A DNA stretch of 64,000 nucleotides from Hormiphora californensis. Taxonomy: Eukaryota; Ctenophora; Tentaculata; Cydippida; Pleurobrachiidae. Below the pieces are notes generated by a model. It had not been told where the DNA came from. It searched no databases and saw only the letters and a list, made by a program, of their open reading frames with translations. This document shows positions 59,354-64,000 of this stretch, one piece after another (positions within the stretch are counted from its first letter, which is position 1; each line of letters begins with the position of its first letter). The position numbers and the translations under genes are program-made. The stretch covers positions 7,365,315 through 7,429,314 of the forward strand of contig CM035357.1 in NCBI GenBank assembly GCA_020137815.1, in the 5' to 3' direction.

Positions 59354-62300
59354 ATTTAGGATAAACCGTATCTGCCTTCCTATATTTGCAAGGTATCCTT
59401 CGCTGACAGTTTTCTACTTAACAACANNNNNNNNNNNNNNNNNNNNNNNNNNNNNNNNNNNNNNNNNNNNNNNNNNNNNNNNNNNNNNNNNNNNNNNNNN
59501 NNNNNNNNNNNNNNNNNNNNNNNNNNAGAGACGCCTGTACTAGCTGGGGCCCAATTAAAACTAACAAAATTGCTAAATCCCTGGCGTGCCCATATGCATC
59601 TCCGTGTAAACCCTCCTTCATCATCAATTACAATCAGTCCACATCCACTTTGGAAACATTGACCTGTGCCGCTGATGTTCTGGTTGGCGGGTCTGCCACC
59701 CCACTTTCTCCCCCTCCTTTCAAAAACTGCCACGCACCACCCCACATTTTTGATCAAAAGATTCACACGGCAGACAATGTTTTGAAATTTTTGGACAATG
59801 CATTTCAGTTGATATCGAACACTCGCTCGGCACCCGGCTTCGACAACATATCTTACTCTACTCTTCAAGCTGGATGGGAGATCCTCAAAGGTCCCCTATC
59901 CTCAATTTACAGGGACTGCTTTGTACTAGGGGCCGTGCCGACCCAATGGCTCTCATCTAAAGGAGTGCTTCTGAAAAAGCCTGGCAAGAAAGGAGACCAA
60001 CCCAAACACTTCCGCACCATCTGTCTTCTCCCCACCTCCTGGAAATTGCTAGGGAAGCTGATCCAACAACACCTCAGAGCGGATCGAGATTTCTTATCTT
60101 TCCTACATCCGCTTCAATTTGGTTTCGTGCCATGCAAGGGTACAGTGCATGCCCTTAGTGCCGCTATTTCCATTGTCGAATCTGCCCTAGTAAACAAATC
60201 TTTTTGCGTGGGATTATCAGTCGACATTGAGGGAGCGTTCGATAATGTAAATGCCGACCAGGTCATTGAAGCTTTTAAGCGTCACAATGTTCCTCCCCCC
60301 GTCCTTGAGATTATCGATTTCTATCTCCACAACAGGTCTGTCACGTTATCTTTAGATGATTGCAAGATTTCAAGATACTGTCTAAACGGTGTCCCACAAG
60401 GAGATACCCTGGCTCCTGATGGTTGGAACGTGACTACTACTGAAATATTAACAAGGGTCAATCAACATGAATATCTACAAGCGGAGTGTGATGATTTCCT
60501 TGGTCTCTGCTGGGGAGACAATCTTCTCGACATCCTTCCTCGTTCACAGTGGATCCTCGACTGCATCCTCGAATGGTGTGCAAAAATGGGGCTGAGAGTA
60601 AGTCCCACCAAGACTCAGGTTATCATTTTTACACATCGCACCAAGCTACCGCCGTCCATTCCACCTCTTCATGTCTACGGTAACCCAGTCCCCTACGTAC
60701 CAGTTCTAAATTACTTAGGGGTAAAGTTAGACAACAAGTTAAGATGGAATGCCCATATTGACCAAGTATGTTCCAAAGCACAACGACTTCAATATGCTAC
60801 TGAGAGGCTCTTTGGGGTTGACTGGGGCTCTCACCCTAACGCTCTAAGATACATTTACGACAAGGTCATCTCTCCTATGGTAACTTACTCTTCTCATATC
60901 TGGGTAGGTGCATTATCTAAGGAGGGCAACAAAGAAAAGCTAGAAAAGATTACATTATCATCTAGCAGAGGATGTACTCTTGGGGGCAAATCGGCGCCGA
61001 AGGTGGCTCTCATCAAGATAGCTGGACTTGATCCTCTTACAACTAAAGTAGTTGAGCAGTCGAGGAAGACTCTTTTAAACAACAAACTCTGGACCGAAGG
61101 TCTTCCCTCGAAAGGAAAGTTTACACCCCACTCTGAATTGATACCTCAGAACATAAAGGACGATTTCCACGGTCTTCCCATTGACAGACTAGACTCCCCT
61201 CTCTACCTTTCATCAAGAGTTTTCCGTGCCTCTCTAGATTCAGAATCAGAGTCAGAGGTTCAGTATGATCTTTATTGTTATACTGATGGATCTAAATCTG
61301 GAGATCTCGTAGGGGCAGCCTGGCACGCCTTCCTCTCGCCTAACTCTCACAGAACTGCTCAACCGATCACTGATCTACAGGAGACCATCCGTCTGCCTCC
61401 CCACTCCACAGTATGTCAAGCGGAGCTTTTTGCGATAGGAAGAGCTGCGATGGGAATCTACCGCTTTCTGGAATTTCATCCTAGTTCCACGGTTGTTATA
61501 TACACAGATAGCCAGGCAAGCATAAGCTGTGTGTCAGCCCTTTCAACCAAGAGTGCTGTTGTAGCGGCGACTTTTGAGGCGCTCAATCTTCTGGGATCAG
61601 CCCATCAAACTTCTCTTGTCTATTGCCAGGCTCACGTGGGTATTGCCGGCAATGAAAAAGCGGACAAACTAGCCAAGCAAGCTTGTAATCAGGAAAATAT
61701 TTTCCCTATCCCTATTCCTAAATCACACATTCGATCAGTATGCTCCTCTCTCGCCCATACGGAGGTCAATGATCGACTATCTCAATTGAGAAACAAATGC
61801 CTCTCATCTAACACTCTTCTCGACATCATCCTGAAACTCAATTTTCAGCAAGAGACTATCTTCAATCTTCCCAGAACAGACCTAAAACTTCTCACAAACT
61901 TTCTTACCAACCGGGGATCCATGCGCTCGTATATCCACCGGATAGATCCCACCTCGGATCCCCTCTGCCGATTCTGTGGTCTCAATGAAGAAACAAACTT
62001 CCATATTCTGTGCTCCTGCCCAGCACTCTGGAAGACGCGTCACCTCCACTTCGGCCTCTTCAACTTCACCTCTCCACCGGACTCCCTTTCCCCTGACATT
62101 CTACTAAAATTTCTCATCGACATCAAATACTCTTGACTTCTTCCAGAACCCACTCTTCCTCATCGCAGGAATTCCTCGGCGGTAGTGCAATTATTTCTAT
62201 ACTCTCAGAGTTGACTTTTTATTTATTATCATTGCTGTTTCGAGTTTCTCACTTCTAGGCCCCCTTTGTTTCTAGAAGTATTTATCTTGCCAGTTTTTCT

Positions 62301-63741
62301 GATTCGTACAGTTTTTATCTTCCTCCCTTTTATGCTTACGTGTTTGACTATCGTCTCCCTCCCCTCCCCTCCTTTATCCATGTCTCCCCTCTCCATCACC
62401 ATTCTCTCTAGCTTTTAGGCGGAGGGATGATTTTAAGGCTCTGGTAGATTTCAGAGTTATCTACTGCAAGGGGATCGTTCAGATGATTTACCTACACTCA
62501 AGTCCTACACTCTCTTCAGACTACATCTATCTCACTATCATGTATTTATTTTCCTCATATTCAGGAAGGGTAACTTGGTCTAAGTTGTGGCTCATCAGTC
62601 ATTGGACCATCCGGTCCATTTCTATCGGTTTAATTCGCGGACTATTATACTCACATAGTACATACGTCTCTATATACTATTTCACTCCAGTATTGTTATT
62701 TTATTAAGATCACTATATAGCGGGCTGTCCTCGTGTATCACTTCCTTCTATCCATATCTATTTCCCTATATTTATACATATATATTATATTCTCTAGGGG
62801 GAGGAATCTTATAATCGAGAGGGATGGGGACAGACCCGGGCACAGACGTTATGACCGCAACCTTTTCCCTTCGGGGAAGGCTCTTATTACCCTTTCTTTC
62901 AGCATGTTTGTTAATTTCATGTCTACATGTTTAGGTTTATTAAGTACTATATACTTTCTTTAATTGCTTCACGTGCTCCTACACACGTATCCGTGTCGGT
63001 CAGCTCAGACGGTCGTCTGCAGCCGGTCGTGATCACTGGCCGGTATCCCGTTCTACTCCCCAGGATATAGGGATCTAGAGCCAGCCAAAATCCCTCCCAC
63101 AGCTTCTTTTCTCTTCCCAAACTCAAACCAAAATCTTACACTTTCCAAAATCCCTTATTATATCCGGAGGCTAGGCAAAATGATGATACTGAACATCTGA
63201 GTCTTCCTCCGTGTCTTTCCATATTATTACCTATTATTATTATAACGGTGCCGACAGTAGCTTGCTGCTCAGTGGCTATACCGTAGTACTACCAAACCAA
63301 ACCATACCAGAGGGAAAGAGAGAGAGGGGACTACAAGAGTTGGTGGGCTAGCACCTGGACATATAATTAGTGATTATGAGCAGTCCCCTTGGCTGTACGC
63401 GATCAACTCACGTGTCGGTCAGGTCTACTGCTAATTCATGAGATCAAGAGAGAGAGGGAGATGTAATTAGTAGAGAGAAAGCAAAGAGAGGACGCTAAAA
63501 TCAGATACAAATTTCGCAAATTTGAATCGCAAATATAATACGCTTGGTTGGAAATTCAATGAATTCGTAACGCCCTAATAATTATTCCCCTGCAGGATTT
63601 CCACGGACCAATAGTAAACACAGATCATTTCCTCTACTGGGGTAGAACGAGACGGACAGTTGATGGGAAGGTGGTGGAGTTTAATATCATTGAACAAACA
63701 GAGTTCCTGGATGACGTCACTTATGCTCCTTTTAATGCCAG
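58391..63741 (+). CDS. Unidentified multi-exon gene, runs off the window (partial)
   Basis: Exons 58391-58509 (ATG start, or internal from 58388 after GATAG), 58660-58791, 58904-58943, about 59114-59191 and 63596-63741 join with compatible phases (2, 2, 0, 0, 2) and no stop over about 172 codons. The sequence is clearly protein-like: an Asn-rich KNELQLNLYLHNKNN start, PRYGITREITINSLWRSLWV in exon 2, VWHFKLTTSTIQ at the end of exon 4, and VNTDHFLYWGRTRRTVDGKV in exon 5. The acceptor of exon 4 lacks a good pyrimidine tract; TCAG at 59124-59127 is an alternative but out of phase. I do not recognise the family. The last intron contains the gap and the RNase H-bearing LINE. Confidence 0.5.
59303..59526. 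other. Poly-G run and 100-base assembly gap
   Basis: A near-pure G run at 59303-59352 precedes 100 Ns at 59427-59526. The gap removes the 5' part of the adjacent LINE; its true size is unknown (a fixed 100-N run is a common placeholder). Confidence 0.95.
59528..62136 (+). mobile_element. Non-LTR retrotransposon ORF2, RT plus RNase H (5' end lost in gap)
   Basis: An open frame continuous from the gap to a TGA at 62136 (about 869 codons). Reverse transcriptase: GFDNISYSTLQ region, FRTICLLPTSWKLLGKLIQQ, motif A LSVDIEGAFDNVN, motif B NGVPQGDTLAP. Motif C reads CWGDNLL in place of the usual xADD, so the second catalytic Asp is Asn. RNase H: YTDGSKSG, CQAELFAIGR, IYTDSQASISC and HVGIAGNEKADKLAKQ carry the D-E-D-D set. 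A C-terminal Cys/His knuckle (CRFCG...HILCSC) follows. RT plus RNase H in this order fits the I/Jockey/Loa-type superfamily. The endonuclease is not visible. The 3'UTR probably runs to about 62.9 kb. It lies in an intron of the unidentified gene above, in the same orientation. Confidence 0.85.
62137..63595. other. LINE 3' region and intron remainder
   Basis: Pyrimidine-rich 3' untranslated sequence of the LINE, then AT-rich intron with short GA tracts near 63310-63480. No obvious poly-A or tandem tail marks the LINE 3' end. Confidence 0.4.
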
Positions 63742-64000
63742 GTAGAGCTTGTATTGTAGGGCATTGACCCTCTTCTCATTTCTCATTTCTTTCAAATAAG
63801 AATAGTGGTCAAAACATTGGCATGATAGAGGTCTGAATTATTTGTAGTTGATGTCTTGGATTTCAATTGCAACTAGGGTGGGGCTTGGTTTAATGCATAA
63901 TAATGTGACAGGAAAGAGAGGGGAAGAAGCACAATTATGCTTATTAGACCGGAATTTCAACTGTAAATTATACACATTACAAGTTATTAAACTTGCATTA
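63742..64000. other. Window end, intronic
   Basis: Begins at the GTAGAG donor of the exon ending at 63741. The rest is AT-rich with no exon recognised before the window ends. Confidence 0.45.

Overview
This window is nuclear DNA from an intron-rich eukaryote, most likely an invertebrate animal (inference). The evidence is: a 7TM receptor, a RasGEF with ubiquitin-like domains, a Golgi-type glycosyltransferase and an aquaporin; canonical GT-AG introns of about 50 bp to 5 kb; and non-LTR retrotransposons, Helitron-like elements and foldback elements in the introns and spacers. The species cannot be named from sequence alone. No rRNA, tRNA, CRISPR array or prokaryotic operon was seen. All host genes I could model lie on the + strand. 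Exon coordinates were derived by eye from GT/AG sites and reading phase, so they need transcript support.

Layout. 1-5.2 kb: three phase-compatible exons of an unidentified gene (1972-2878), then a 1.5 kb foldback element. 5.7-6.8 kb: an intronless rhodopsin-like GPCR. 8.0-24.9 kb: a complete 24-exon RasGEF gene (about 1169 aa) with roughly five tandem ubiquitin-like or RA/FERM-F0-F1-like domains before the REM and CDC25 domains. Its introns hold long (CT)n/(GA)n tracts and three head-to-tail Helitron-like repeats. 25.5-27.8 kb: two large palindromes side by side. 28.3-31.3 kb: a 10-exon type II membrane glycosyltransferase (477 aa). 31.8-37.4 kb: a 7-exon aquaporin with two NPA boxes but no Arg after the second; another foldback sits in an intron. 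38.0-38.7 kb: exons of an unidentified gene. 41-47.3 kb: a nearly full-length R2-type LINE (restriction-like endonuclease class) lying between (GA)n tracts, with a second 3'-end fragment at 48.4-48.5 kb that also runs into (GA)n. 50.3-51.6 kb: a decayed Jockey/CR1-like RT on the minus strand. 52-55.3 kb: weak candidate host exons. 58.4-63.7 kb: an unidentified host gene whose intron holds a second LINE (RT plus RNase H) and a 100-base assembly gap.

Functionally, the host genes are unrelated neighbours: receptor, small-GTPase activator, glycan synthesis and membrane channel. The most distinctive signals are the RasGEF architecture, the very heavy CT/GA microsatellite load, and the sign that an R2-type LINE uses (GA)n tracts as targets.
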